Below are positions 18,288 through 26,611 of a DNA stretch of 64,000 nucleotides, piece after piece. Origin of the DNA: Roseiarcus sp963721905 (lineage in GTDB: Bacteria > Pseudomonadota > Alphaproteobacteria > Rhizobiales > Beijerinckiaceae); NCBI GenBank assembly GCA_963721905.1, contig CAVRMF010000025.1, positions 1 through 64,000 on the forward strand. The letters run 5' to 3'. Positions within the stretch are counted from its first letter, which is position 1, and each line of letters begins with the position of its first letter. Below the pieces are notes generated by a model that did not search any database, was not told the DNA's origin, and worked only from the letters and a program-made list of their open reading frames with translations. Made by a program: the position numbers and the translations under genes.

Positions 18288-19418
18288 TCATCGGGCAGGG
18301 GTCGAAACCGCTCCTTCATTCGAAGCGAGCGCGGCTCTAAGGCGCGGCTGGCTTACGTGGCTATTGCTGGCCTCGGCAAGCTCGATCAGTCCGCCGAAGC
18401 GCCGCTGCTTCTTGGCTTCGTGGTTGTTGAAGATTTCGGCGAGGCGGTGAACGAGAAAGGGATTGCGGAACCGATCGATCACCGTATCGCGATAGGCGCG
18501 CGCCTCCTCCTCCATTCCGATCCTGGCGAAAACGGGCAGCACTTCCTTTTCGTAGAGATCGCCGAGCTCGAAGACCATGGCCCCGTCGGCCATCGCCTCG
18601 CGCACTGTCATCACCGGAGCGCCGTCGCGCCGGCGCCAGATTTCAGCGAGCCACGTATGGCCAAGGTTGAGAATGAAAAGCTTGAGCCGCTCGTAGCGCT
18701 TGAGATCGTCGGTCACCACGATGTCGGCGTGGCGGCAGGGCGCTTCGAGTCCGGGCTGGTCCTCGATCGCCCACAAAGCATAAGGCTCCGCCACCGCCCC
18801 GAGCGGCTCCAGCGGCTCTGAGACGATGCGGTCGACGAGCGAATTGACCCAGACGCAGTCCTCTCCGATCCAGCGCTGCGTCGGCGCCGGAACGCTCCAG
18901 CCGTCGAGGACCTTGAGCACCACCGCCCGCAACGTCTTCCCGTTATCGGGCGTTAGCTCGCAGGGAAAGAGTGTGATCGGCGTTGCGCCGGCGCGATGGC
19001 GGGCCAGGAGCAGCTTTGCCAGCTTCGCTGGAAAGGAGCGCGGCGTCTCTCCATCTGGCGCATCCGAGGCATGAGTTTCGTAACCGCGGTCGGCCGTGTT
19101 CGAGATCATGCATCGCGCCTCGTTGAACAGGCGCTCGACTTCCGCCCAGTTCTCGTTCGCATCGACGCCGCCGCCGACGCTCGAGACCTCGACTTCAGTG
19201 TCAATGACGGCGCCGCCCGCGATGCCCTTGATCTGGACGACATAGGGTCTGCCCTCGGCGAAGGCCGCGATGCGCTTGCGACTGTCCGCGCTCTGCGTCG
19301 TCTGAACCGCCACGATGCGTCCCATGGCGGCGCCTTTCCCCAGCGCCTCACTGACGAACAGGTCCACGTGGGCTTGCAGGAAGCGGCTGGTGCCGAATTG
19401 GATGATCGGGAACGTCAT
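18288..19418 (-). CDS. Mannitol-dehydrogenase-family oxidoreductase, tagaturonate/fructuronate reductase-like
   Basis: 376-aa polyol-specific long-chain dehydrogenase. An NAD-binding start (IIQFGTSRFLQAHVDLF), TPITLFPCELTPDNGKTL, WVNSLVDRIV, the catalytic Lys/His segment KLFILNLGHTWLAEI and a C-terminal helical domain (RFRNPFLVHRLAEI) are all visible. The family interconverts tagaturonate/altronate, fructuronate/mannonate or mannitol/fructose. The neighbouring zinc dehydrogenase, 5 nt away, favours a uronate-type route, as with E. coli LgoD plus UxaB for L-galactonate. The exact substrate is inferred. Confidence 0.82.
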   Translation of the reverse strand: MTFPIIQFGTSRFLQAHVDLFVSEALGKGAAMGRIVAVQTTQSADSRKRIAAFAEGRPYVVQIKGIAGGAVIDTEVEVSSVGGGVDANENWAEVERLFNEARCMISNTADRGYETHASDAPDGETPRSFPAKLAKLLLARHRAGATPITLFPCELTPDNGKTLRAVVLKVLDGWSVPAPTQRWIGEDCVWVNSLVDRIVSEPLEPLGAVAEPYALWAIEDQPGLEAPCRHADIVVTDDLKRYERLKLFILNLGHTWLAEIWRRRDGAPVMTVREAMADGAMVFELGDLYEKEVLPVFARIGMEEEARAYRDTVIDRFRNPFLVHRLAEIFNNHEAKKQRRFGGLIELAEASNSHVSQPRLRAALASNEGAVSTPAR

Positions 19419-19423
19419 GCCGG

Positions 19424-20434
19424 CTAGATCTCGATAAGCGCTTTGATCACGCCGGTTTCAGGCCTGATCCACTCGGGAAAGCGGGCGGGCGAGTCTTCGA
19501 GCGAGGCGCGATGGGTGGCGAGCGCTTCAGTCGGCACGAGTCCATCGCGCATTGCGGCGAAGACCTCGACGAAGTCCTCCCGCGTCGCGTTGCGGCTTCC
19601 GAGAAGCGATGTCTCGCGGGCATGGAACTTCGGGTCGGCGAACGAGATCGTATCGAGCACGACGCTCACCAGCACGTAGGTCCCGCCGTGGGCGACATAG
19701 TCGAACCCGGCCATCATCGCGCCCGCTTTGCCGGTGGCGTCGATGACGACGTCGAAGAAGTCGCCGCCTGTGAGCTTCGACAGCATATCAAGCGTATCGG
19801 CCCCCGCCGCGACGGCGTGATCGACGCCGAGGACCTTGCTGCAGAAGTCGAGTCGGTCCTGCCTCATGTCCAAGGCGGCGACCGAGGCGCCGTGCAGCTT
19901 GGCGAAAAGCATGCAGCCGACGCCGATGGGACCGGCCCCGACGACGAGAACGCGGTCGCCTTTGCGCGGATTGGCGCGACGCACCGCGTGGGCGCCGATC
20001 GCGAGGAACTCGACCATCGCCGCCTGATCCAGCGTGACGCCGTCGGCCGCGGCCACATTGCGCTCCGGCACACAGACGTAATCGGCCATTCCTCCGTCGA
20101 TATGAACGCCGAGGACGGCGATGCGCTGACAGCAATTGGTCTTGCCGCGCCGGCAGGCGACACAGGCGCCGCAGGAGAGATAGGGGATGACAAAGACCTT
20201 TTGACCGACCGAGAGGGTGCAGCCCGGGCCGGTCTCCTCCACTTCACCCGACAGTTCGTGTCCGATGACTCGCGGATATTCCAGAAACGGATGCGTGCCT
20301 TCGTAAATGTGCAAATCCGTGCCGCACACCCCGGCGCGACGAATCCGTACAAGCAGCTCGCCGGGCCCCGGAGACGGTCGCGACCGCTCGATCACCGCCA
20401 GTTCCCCTGGCTTTATGCAAACCAAGGCTCGCAA
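19424..20434 (-). CDS. Zinc-dependent dehydrogenase, L-gulonate/L-galactonate 5-dehydrogenase-like
   Basis: 336-aa medium-chain zinc dehydrogenase. The catalytic-zinc ligands lie in GVCGTDLHIYEG and GHELSGEV, and the structural-zinc four-Cys cluster in CGACVACRRGKTNC. The NAD-binding VVGAGPIGVGCM lies near residue 165. The sequence resembles LgoD/RspB and L-gulonate 5-dehydrogenases that oxidise six-carbon aldonates. The start is TTG with GGAGAGAG upstream. It is the first gene of the minus-strand catabolic/transport operon and is divergent from the GntR/FCD regulator. Confidence 0.82.
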   Translation of the reverse strand: MRALVCIKPGELAVIERSRPSPGPGELLVRIRRAGVCGTDLHIYEGTHPFLEYPRVIGHELSGEVEETGPGCTLSVGQKVFVIPYLSCGACVACRRGKTNCCQRIAVLGVHIDGGMADYVCVPERNVAAADGVTLDQAAMVEFLAIGAHAVRRANPRKGDRVLVVGAGPIGVGCMLFAKLHGASVAALDMRQDRLDFCSKVLGVDHAVAAGADTLDMLSKLTGGDFFDVVIDATGKAGAMMAGFDYVAHGGTYVLVSVVLDTISFADPKFHARETSLLGSRNATREDFVEVFAAMRDGLVPTEALATHRASLEDSPARFPEWIRPETGVIKALIEI

Positions 20435-20565
20435 TCTCTCTCCTCGCCGATTATCTTTTTGTTCGTTACGGATAAAAAACGTCTCGCCGGCCGCCGGTCA
20501 AGTTGTTTTTTCAAGAAACGGCGCTTCGCATAAAAAGACAGGCGCCGCGTCGGGAGGTTTCGGGA

Positions 20566-21540
20566 ATGAAGCCTAACACGGTCTTCAAACGCGCCTACAA
20601 TCGGGGTCTTGCCCGCCTGCGCACTTACGCGATCGCGACCGACATTGGGTCGGAGCCGACATGGTCTCGGGCGCTTGCGGTCAGCCGCACGACCGTTCGG
20701 GCGATATTCTCGGCTTTCGCCGCCACGGGACTGATCGCCTACGACGGCCGACGAAAGGCGCTGTTGCGCCACCCGGACTCCGCCGATTTCTATCCCGAGG
20801 TGGAGACCGAACAGGTTGGCGCAATCGTCGAGAAGCAATTCATGCAATGGATCCTGCATGGAGACTGCAAGCCGGGGCAGCAGATCAACGCGCTCGAGCT
20901 TTCACGCCACTTCGGCGTGTCGCCGTCCGCGGTGAGGGATTATCTCAACCGCTTCCCCCGCTACGGTCTCCTTGAGCGCCAACCCAGCGGCAGCTGGGTC
21001 TTCAAGGGCTTCACCCAGGACTTCGCCGAAGAGCTCTGCGAGGTGAGATCGATGTTCGAGCTACGTTCGGCTCTTCGCTTCATTTCGCTCGCCGACGACG
21101 AGCCCGCATGGGCCGAGCTCTCGCGCATCAGGAACGACCATCTCGCCCTGCTTAAGGAAGCCGAGACGCGATTCACCGACTTTTCGGCGCTCGACGAGCG
21201 TTTTCACCGCTGCGTCAACGATGCGTCGCGCAACCGGTTCATCGTCGGTTTCTACGACGTGATCTCAATGATCTTCCACTACCATTACCAATGGAACAAG
21301 CGCGACGAACGGCAACGCAATATCGCCGCCATGCACGAGCATCTGACCTACATCGACGCCCTTCAGCGCCGCGACGCGTCAGCCGTGACGCAAAGCTGCA
21401 ACGCCCATATGGCGACCGCGCGTTTGACTTTGCTGGCGTCCATTCAAGGCATTCGCGACGCCCCAGATACGGATCGCCCCTGGCGCTTCCCCGGGCGCTT
21501 GGCCGGCGGCGAACTGTCGCAGGACCGGTCTCGCCACTGA
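20566..21540 (+). CDS. GntR-family regulator with two winged-helix domains and FCD
   Basis: 324 aa. A first helix-turn-helix (about 25-70, ALAVSRTTVRAIFSAF) and a second (about 100-145, LELSRHFGVSPSAVRDYLNRFPRYGLLERQ region) precede an FCD ligand domain with the acidic/His metal-site pattern typical of FadR-C regulators (ALDERFHRCVNDAS; MHEHLTYIDALQRRD). GGGAGG precedes the ATG at 20566. It is divergent from the sugar-acid dehydrogenase, so it likely controls that operon in response to a sugar acid. Two DNA-binding domains in one chain is unusual for this family. Confidence 0.87.
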   Translation: MKPNTVFKRAYNRGLARLRTYAIATDIGSEPTWSRALAVSRTTVRAIFSAFAATGLIAYDGRRKALLRHPDSADFYPEVETEQVGAIVEKQFMQWILHGDCKPGQQINALELSRHFGVSPSAVRDYLNRFPRYGLLERQPSGSWVFKGFTQDFAEELCEVRSMFELRSALRFISLADDEPAWAELSRIRNDHLALLKEAETRFTDFSALDERFHRCVNDASRNRFIVGFYDVISMIFHYHYQWNKRDERQRNIAAMHEHLTYIDALQRRDASAVTQSCNAHMATARLTLLASIQGIRDAPDTDRPWRFPGRLAGGELSQDRSRH

Positions 21541-21592
21541 CCCGGCGCGCGGGACGGTTGATTTTTTCGCGCGTCTCTGGTTGAAGAAGCTG

Positions 21593-21640
21593 ATGCGAAC
21601 GCAGTTGACGACCCTGCACCTTAGTCGCCCGGCGCTCTGA
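21593..21640 (+). CDS. Leucine-rich leader peptide upstream of leuA
   Basis: A 15-residue frame, MRTQLTTLHLSRPAL, contains four Leu codons (TTG, CTG, CTT, CTC) in 15. It ends at TGA exactly in the loop of a perfect 9-bp hairpin, about 100 nt before leuA. This is the layout of ribosome-mediated attenuation, in which stalling at Leu codons alters leader RNA folding. Amino-acid-operon attenuation leaders are known in alphaproteobacteria. The ribosome site (AGAAG) is weak. Confidence 0.62.
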   Translation: MRTQLTTLHLSRPAL

Positions 21641-21649
21641 AGCGCCGGG
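21628..21649 (+). promoter_or_regulatory. Leader hairpin at leader-peptide stop
   Basis: CCCGGCGCT at 21628-21636 pairs with AGCGCCGGG at 21641-21649 around a CTGA loop that contains the leader stop codon. A ribosome at the end of the leader peptide would open this hairpin. Confidence 0.6.
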
Positions 21650-21688
21650 ACGCATAGTTTCGCTTCCGATTTCCGACACAACAGGCTA

Positions 21689-21726
21689 GGCCGGCTGCGC
21701 TGCGCAGGGCCGCCGCAACTTTTTCC
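21689..21726 (+). terminator. Possible leuA attenuator terminator
   Basis: GGCC (21689-21692) and CTGCG (21695-21699) pair with CGCAG (21703-21707) and GGCC (21708-21711), leaving a 2-nt bulge. CTTTTT begins 8 nt after the stem. The spacing before the T-run is longer than ideal, so it is a candidate only. It lies just before the leuA start. Confidence 0.4.
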
Positions 21727-21736
21727 AGGGTTCGTC

Positions 21737-23419
21737 ATGACTGCCATGCCCATTTCCAAGTACCGCGCGTACCAGCCGATCGTTCTGCCCGATCGTCAGT
21801 GGCCCTCGCGCATCATCGACAAGGCGCCGATCTGGTGCTCTGTGGATCTCCGCGACGGCAACCAGGCGCTGATCGAGCCTATGGGGGTCGACCGCAAGAA
21901 CCGCATGTTCCGCCTGCTCACGCAGCTCGGCTTCAAGGAGATCGAGGTCGCCTTTCCCTCGGCCTCGCAGACCGACTTCGACTTCGTCCGCTCGATCATC
22001 GAGAACGGCGCGATTCCTGACGGCGTCGCGATCCAGGTGCTGATCCAGTGCCGCCCGGAATTGATCGAGCGGACGTTCGAGGCGGTGAAGGGCGCGAAGA
22101 AAGTCATCCTCCACTTCTACAATTCAACCTCGACCCTGCAGCGCGACGTGGTCTTCCGCACCGACTGCAAGGGCGTGACCGAGATCGCGGTGGCCGCGGC
22201 GAAGCAGGTGAGGGAGCTCGCCGACGCTTCGCCCGGCACGGATTTTACGTTCGAATATTCGCCCGAAAGCTTCACCGGCACCGAGCTCGATTTCGCGCTC
22301 GAGATCTGCGAGGCGGTGAAGGACGTGATCAAGCCGACGTCGCAGAAGCGGCTCATCCTCAACCTGCCGGCGACGGTCGAAATGGCGACGCCGAACACCT
22401 ACGCCGACCAGTTCGAGTGGTTCGGCCGCCATATCTCGGACCGGACAAGCGTCATTCTCTCCGTCCATCCGCATAACGACCGCGGCACGGCCGTGGCGGC
22501 GGCCGAGCTCGCGCTGATGGCGGGCGCGGAGCGGGTCGAAGGCACCCTCTTCGGCAACGGCGAGCGCACCGGCAACGTCGACATCGTCACGATGGCCTTG
22601 AATTTCTTCACCCAAGGGGTCGATCCGGGCCTCGACCTGCACGACGTCAACGCGATCAAGGATGTGGTTGAGCACTGCAACCAGCTGCCGGTCCACCAGC
22701 GTCATCCATACGCCGGCGAGCTCGTCTACACCGCCTTCTCGGGCTCGCATCAGGACGCGATCAAGAAGGGTTTTGAGGCCCAGGCCAGGCGCAACGACCC
22801 GCTGTTCCAAGTGCCGTACCTGCCGATCGATCCCAAGGACGTCGGGCGCGACTACGAGGCGGTGATCCGCATCAACAGCCAGTCCGGCAAGGGCGGCATG
22901 GCCTATATTTTGCGCGCCGATTATGGGCTCGATCTGCCGCGCACGCTGCAGATCGAGTTCTCGCGGATCGCGCAGCAGCGCATGGACGCAGACGGCAAGG
23001 AATTGACCTCGCCGGAGCTCTGGGCCCTGTTCCGCCAGGCCTATCTGCTCGACGACGCGCCGCTGACGCTGATCAAGCAGCAGACCGTTCCGACGAGCCC
23101 CGACAACCGCGAGCTCGTCGCCACGCTCCGCAAGGCCGACGGCGCGACCTTCACGATTGAAGGCGAGGGCAACGGCCCGGTCGACGCGTTCGTCGATGCG
23201 CTGAAGAGAGCGTTCGGAGTCGAGTTCGCCTTCATCGACTATCACGAGCATGCGGTCGGGCGCGGCGCGAATGCGACCGCCGCGAGCTATGTCGAGATCC
23301 AGGACGGCGAGGGCCGCGCGCTGCACGGGGTGGGGATGGACCCCAACATCGTGATGGCGTCGCTGAAAGCCACGCTCGGCGCCGTCATGAGGCTGATGCG
23401 CCGGGAGGGCAGGGCGTAG
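21737..23419 (+). CDS. leuA: 2-isopropylmalate synthase
   Basis: 560-aa long-type LeuA that condenses 2-oxoisovalerate with acetyl-CoA, the committed step of leucine synthesis. An HMG-CoA-lyase-like TIM barrel carries the catalytic/metal motif WCSVDLRDGNQAL near 38-50, the metal-binding histidines in SVHPHNDRGTAVAA near 245-258 and GNGERTGNVD near 275. A linker and a C-terminal LeuA allosteric domain (about 430-560) that binds leucine follow. Feedback by leucine is expected from the family, and the leader peptide suggests transcription-level control too. Confidence 0.95.
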   Translation: MTAMPISKYRAYQPIVLPDRQWPSRIIDKAPIWCSVDLRDGNQALIEPMGVDRKNRMFRLLTQLGFKEIEVAFPSASQTDFDFVRSIIENGAIPDGVAIQVLIQCRPELIERTFEAVKGAKKVILHFYNSTSTLQRDVVFRTDCKGVTEIAVAAAKQVRELADASPGTDFTFEYSPESFTGTELDFALEICEAVKDVIKPTSQKRLILNLPATVEMATPNTYADQFEWFGRHISDRTSVILSVHPHNDRGTAVAAAELALMAGAERVEGTLFGNGERTGNVDIVTMALNFFTQGVDPGLDLHDVNAIKDVVEHCNQLPVHQRHPYAGELVYTAFSGSHQDAIKKGFEAQARRNDPLFQVPYLPIDPKDVGRDYEAVIRINSQSGKGGMAYILRADYGLDLPRTLQIEFSRIAQQRMDADGKELTSPELWALFRQAYLLDDAPLTLIKQQTVPTSPDNRELVATLRKADGATFTIEGEGNGPVDAFVDALKRAFGVEFAFIDYHEHAVGRGANATAASYVEIQDGEGRALHGVGMDPNIVMASLKATLGAVMRLMRREGRA

Positions 23420-23760
23420 GGCCGTGCCGATGAGGTGTTGGCGTTATGCGTCCTTGGCATGCGCTAGAGGGCGATGCGGCGCCAACATTTCTTCAAATAA
23501 CAGCGGAAAGACGGCGAATCACGCGAAACTCCTCTGACCTCGCCGCGGAAAAGACCTTTACTTCCAAAGGCTTCCGAGAATACCATCATGCGCCGCGAGA
23601 GCAAAATAACAGGGGATTAACAGGGAGATAATTCGCGGTTGTCAGGAAGGTAACAGGTGCGTGGAACAGGGAGAATCGAGGGCCGAAAAATCGCACATGC
23701 GGCGCGGGCGCTATGCGGCCTGCGCATGCGTTCGAGGGCGGCGCGCCGCCGTTGGTGACG
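23420..23760. other. Gene-free gap with AACAGG repeat cluster
   Basis: About 340 bases between leuA and the small secreted protein. No coding frame is supported. It holds the repeat cluster at 23608-23672. Confidence 0.5.
23608..23672. repeat. AACAGG repeat cluster
   Basis: AACAGG occurs at 23608, 23619, 23652 and 23665 in the same orientation, mostly followed by GG or GA, with a related GTCAGGAAGG at 23641. Spacing is irregular (11, 33 and 13). It lies in a gene-free gap and its function is unknown. Confidence 0.6.
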
Positions 23761-24018
23761 CTAGCGGTGCGGGCATTTCCACCAGTCGCCAGCCTCCTGG
23801 TAAACGCAGCCCCTGCGCTTCAGCCTCGCGCCGATCTCATCGCGCTTCTGGCACGCCTGCACCGTCTTGGGGTCATCGGCGTGGCCACCCTTGCACTCCG
23901 CATTCGCGGCGAGCCACGCGGTCAGCACTGGCGGTTGCGCGTGGGCCGGGGCGGCAAGCCGGGGGACGAAGCAGAGCATGAGCGACGTCAGCGCGATGGT
24001 CACGACCATCCGCCGCAT
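23761..24018 (-). CDS. Small secreted two-cysteine-pair protein, unknown function
   Basis: 85-aa exported protein. The signal peptide spans about residues 1-27 (MVVTIALTSLMLCFVPRL, then AHA). A short mature part has four Cys (ECKGGH, QACQKRDE, RGCVY, WKCPH) that could form two disulfides. The ATG at 24018 is chosen because it opens directly on the signal peptide; the ribosome site is weak. Not recognised; no domain can be named. Confidence 0.62.
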   Translation of the reverse strand: MRRMVVTIALTSLMLCFVPRLAAPAHAQPPVLTAWLAANAECKGGHADDPKTVQACQKRDEIGARLKRRGCVYQEAGDWWKCPHR

Positions 24019-24358
24019 CCGGCACCGGCGCGCTACGTGAGGGCGCGCGGCAGCCAAAGGATTGTTGGTCGTCCACATCGCACGAAGGATATGGGCCGCG
24101 CGGTCGCGGCGCAAGCGGCGACGCCAACGGCGTCGCGGTCGTCCCACCAGCGCAACCGGCGCTCACCCATAATCCGCCGCCGGGTGGAAATCCGGTGCGA
24201 CGGTAATGCGATGCCATAGGCAAAAAGGCCGAGGGCGACGCCAGGTGTGGTCAGTTGCGGTGACGATGCACTCTACTCGCCGGCATGCTGTCTTCGGCCT
24301 GACCCGTCCTTTCGGACGCACCGTGTCTGGAACGCCAATCACGGCTGAGTTCGCCGCA
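24019..24358. other. Gene-free gap
   Basis: About 340 bases between the small secreted protein and the CtrA-like stop. It contains a perfect 8-bp hairpin (GCGACGCC, loop AAC) at 24118-24136. No coding frame is supported. Confidence 0.45.
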
Positions 24359-25054
24359 TCAGCTTGCGATCGTGCGCTTGATTGGTTCTCGTAGGGCATA
24401 CCCTCGTCCCCAGACCGTTTCGATGTAGTCCAGGCCTCCGCTGGCGTTGGCGAGCTTCTTTCTGAGTTTGCAGATGTAGACGTCGATGATCTTGGCCTCC
24501 GGCTCCTCCAAGCCCCCGTAAAGGTGGTTGAGGAACGTCTCCTTGGTCAAAGTCGAACCGTGGCGGAGGGCAAGGAGCGCCAGAATTTGATATTCCTTGC
24601 CTGTAAGATACAGTTTTAGGCCGTTTATTTCCGCGGCTCGAGCCTCGAGGTTGACGATGAGATCGCCGACCTCGATGACGGACTCAGCATGACCTTTTGA
24701 ACGTCGGACGAGCGCGTGAATTCGAGCGACAAGTTCGTCCTTGTGAAAAGGCTTGGAAAGATAATCATCGGCCCCAAGGCCCAACCCCTTGATCTTGTCT
24801 TCGATGCTCGCGAGCCCTGACAGGATCAAGATCGGAGTAACGACCCGCGCGGAACGTAGAGACCGCAAAACGTCGTATCCAGAGATATCTGGTAACGTTA
24901 AATCGAGCAGGATGACGTCATAATCATATATCTTGCCCAAATCAACTCCTTCCTCGCCGAAGATAGTCTTGTCGACGTACATGCCTTCGCTCTTGAGCAT
25001 AAGCTCGACGCTCTTTGTTATTCCTGCATCGTCATCGACTAGCAAAACACGCAA
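24359..25054 (-). CDS. CtrA-family response regulator (paralogue-like)
   Basis: 231 aa from the TTG at 25054, which has AAGGAG 7 nt upstream and gives the CtrA-like start (L/M)RVLLVDDD and the same length as Caulobacter CtrA. The receiver keeps phosphoacceptor Asp51 (DYDVILLD) and PILILSGL. The OmpR-type DNA-binding domain keeps RRSKGHAES, LTGKEYQILALL, TLTKETFLNHLYGG and IDVYICKLRKKL, as in CtrA. The tail (REPIKRTIAS) lacks the terminal Ala-Ala used for ClpXP turnover in CtrA. Cell-cycle transcription control is inferred. Substitutions and context suggest an accessory copy, but the main ctrA is not visible here. Confidence 0.88.
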   Translation of the reverse strand: MRVLLVDDDAGITKSVELMLKSEGMYVDKTIFGEEGVDLGKIYDYDVILLDLTLPDISGYDVLRSLRSARVVTPILILSGLASIEDKIKGLGLGADDYLSKPFHKDELVARIHALVRRSKGHAESVIEVGDLIVNLEARAAEINGLKLYLTGKEYQILALLALRHGSTLTKETFLNHLYGGLEEPEAKIIDVYICKLRKKLANASGGLDYIETVWGRGYALREPIKRTIAS

Positions 25055-25237
25055 GTTCAAACTCCTTTTTCCGGCCAAACCGATATTTGACCTATTGCGT
25101 GAACAAAGTTTGAAGACCTACGCCCAACGATGGCGTAAGTTTGAGGATCGCGCATGTCCGTCGCTCGCCGCGCCGGCGATCCCGGCGTCGCCGCGCGAGG
25201 AGCGTTCGAAGTCGGCCGCCGCCGACCAAGCCGCGGC

Positions 25238-25765
25238 TCACCAACCGAAAAGGATCACTTTCGGGCGGCTCTTTTTGTCTTGCGCGTGGGGTTGCGGGGC
25301 AGCGTGCCTATAAGCGAGCGCGGCGTGTTGTGCGCAGAACAAACGCCGTTCAACCGGGAGGCCGCAATAATTGAAGTCCTCGTCCCTGGGATCCCCGAAC
25401 GACCATGTACAGGAATTTTTGGTGAGGGCGTCCATAGGAATATGTAGTGGATCAGGTTTCGGCAATTCGACGGTGCGGCAAACTAGCTTTGGTTTCGCAA
25501 CCTGGGGGCAATGCTGTTTCCTTGGGCGTGGCGGCCGCGGATTGTTCATCAGGCAACGGAGCTTGTTGGTCGGGATCGTTTCGTCGCGCGCTCCGAGCAA
25601 TCCATCTTTTCGGAGCCTGTCCACCTTCCCCATCACCATGTTGCGCGTGACCGATGCGCCCAATATTCGGCTCAATTCGGCCGCGATCTTTCCCGCCGAC
25701 AGGCCCCGCTCCCAGTGTTTGACGACGGTCGTTTCGTGCTCTTCCGTCCAAGGCAACATACCCAT
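25238..25765 (-). CDS. GcrA-family cell cycle regulator (paralogue-like)
   Basis: 175 aa from the ATG at 25765 (AGGGGC upstream), close to Caulobacter GcrA in length. The N-terminal GcrA helix-turn-helix has PWTEEHETTVVKHW, GLSAGKIAAEL and VTRNMVMGKVDRLRKDG (about 4-60). A Pro-rich linker follows. The C-terminal domain keeps the Cys/His pattern CTW..GDP...DFNYCG....FCAQHAALAY (about 125-158) that contacts sigma-70 in GcrA. GcrA activates genes with methylated GANTC promoters. The gene precedes the CtrA-like gene on the same strand, 183 nt apart. Confidence 0.87.
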   Translation of the reverse strand: MGMLPWTEEHETTVVKHWERGLSAGKIAAELSRILGASVTRNMVMGKVDRLRKDGLLGARDETIPTNKLRCLMNNPRPPRPRKQHCPQVAKPKLVCRTVELPKPDPLHIPMDALTKNSCTWSFGDPRDEDFNYCGLPVERRLFCAQHAALAYRHAAPQPHAQDKKSRPKVILFGW

Positions 25766-26611
25766 AGCCAGCCCCTGCTTGCCCCTAAATTGTTGAGCGT
25801 TCGCCGCCAATTGAGACGGGCGACGATGCGGCCGCCTAGCCGACCGCAAATGCTTCCAACCCGGTTAACACCTGTCCGACGTTAGGCCTAATAATGTATT
25901 AATGCTAGCTTTTTTGTGACATTTTGCCCGCGAGTTGCAATAATTATGTTGCCGATACAGCACTGACAGTTGCTGGGTGCGACGCCAACGTCCGCAGGAC
26001 CTCACCAGTGCTACAAAATGTCTTCCTTAGGTCACCTCAGCCACTTCAGTTGGTTGATCGAACGGACCGAATTGTCGTTTTTTCCATTAGCCGCACCTTC
26101 TCGTTAAGGTAACTATTAATAGGTGGACCACAAATACAACATGTGTACCATATTGACCTTTGATGTTAGTCCACTAATATTTAATTGACATCAACATCAT
26201 GATTATTACACGAACAAATTTGCAGTAGTAATGCTAATTGACTTATTTTAGCGACAAGCAATAGCCGCCGCATATGGCATTGATCTCGACCTTAACGTCA
26301 AGAATCGCGATGATAACATTCTGCAGTAGGCCATAGCGGGCATATTGTCAGATGTCCGCCGATCGTGGCCGCCGAATACGATCCGCGTGTCCACTTCAAT
26401 TAGGTCAAGGCAGTTTAGGACTCCCGGCGGCAAATAAGGGGGAGCGCGGCTTGCTCGCGTGAGCCTGGAGCGACTAACCTCCCCCAAGCACTTAGAGTGA
26501 TTCGTTTTCATCGCGCTTGCGAATAGCGTCGGCGCCGGCGCCAGAGACGGTTCAGTTGCGGGGTGCAAGAGGGTGTGGGGCAGGGCCTTACGAAATGGCC
26601 GAGGAGGGGAA
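25766..26611. other. AT-rich gene-free stretch between gcrA-like and popZ-like genes
   Basis: About 850 bases, the longest unassigned gap here. 26100-26250 is far richer in A+T than the rest of the window. GANTC sites occur at 26302, 26419 and 26499, all upstream of the popZ-like ATG. A short frame at about 26252-26325 has coding-like residues (AIAAAYGIDLDL) but no start. Nothing else was recognised; frames spanning it antisense to popZ are not convincing. Confidence 0.6.

Noticed and set aside
26104..26119. TTAA-N8-TTAA as a CtrA site
   Set aside because: Spacing is 8, not the 7 of the CtrA consensus, in an AT-rich stretch where TTAA is common.
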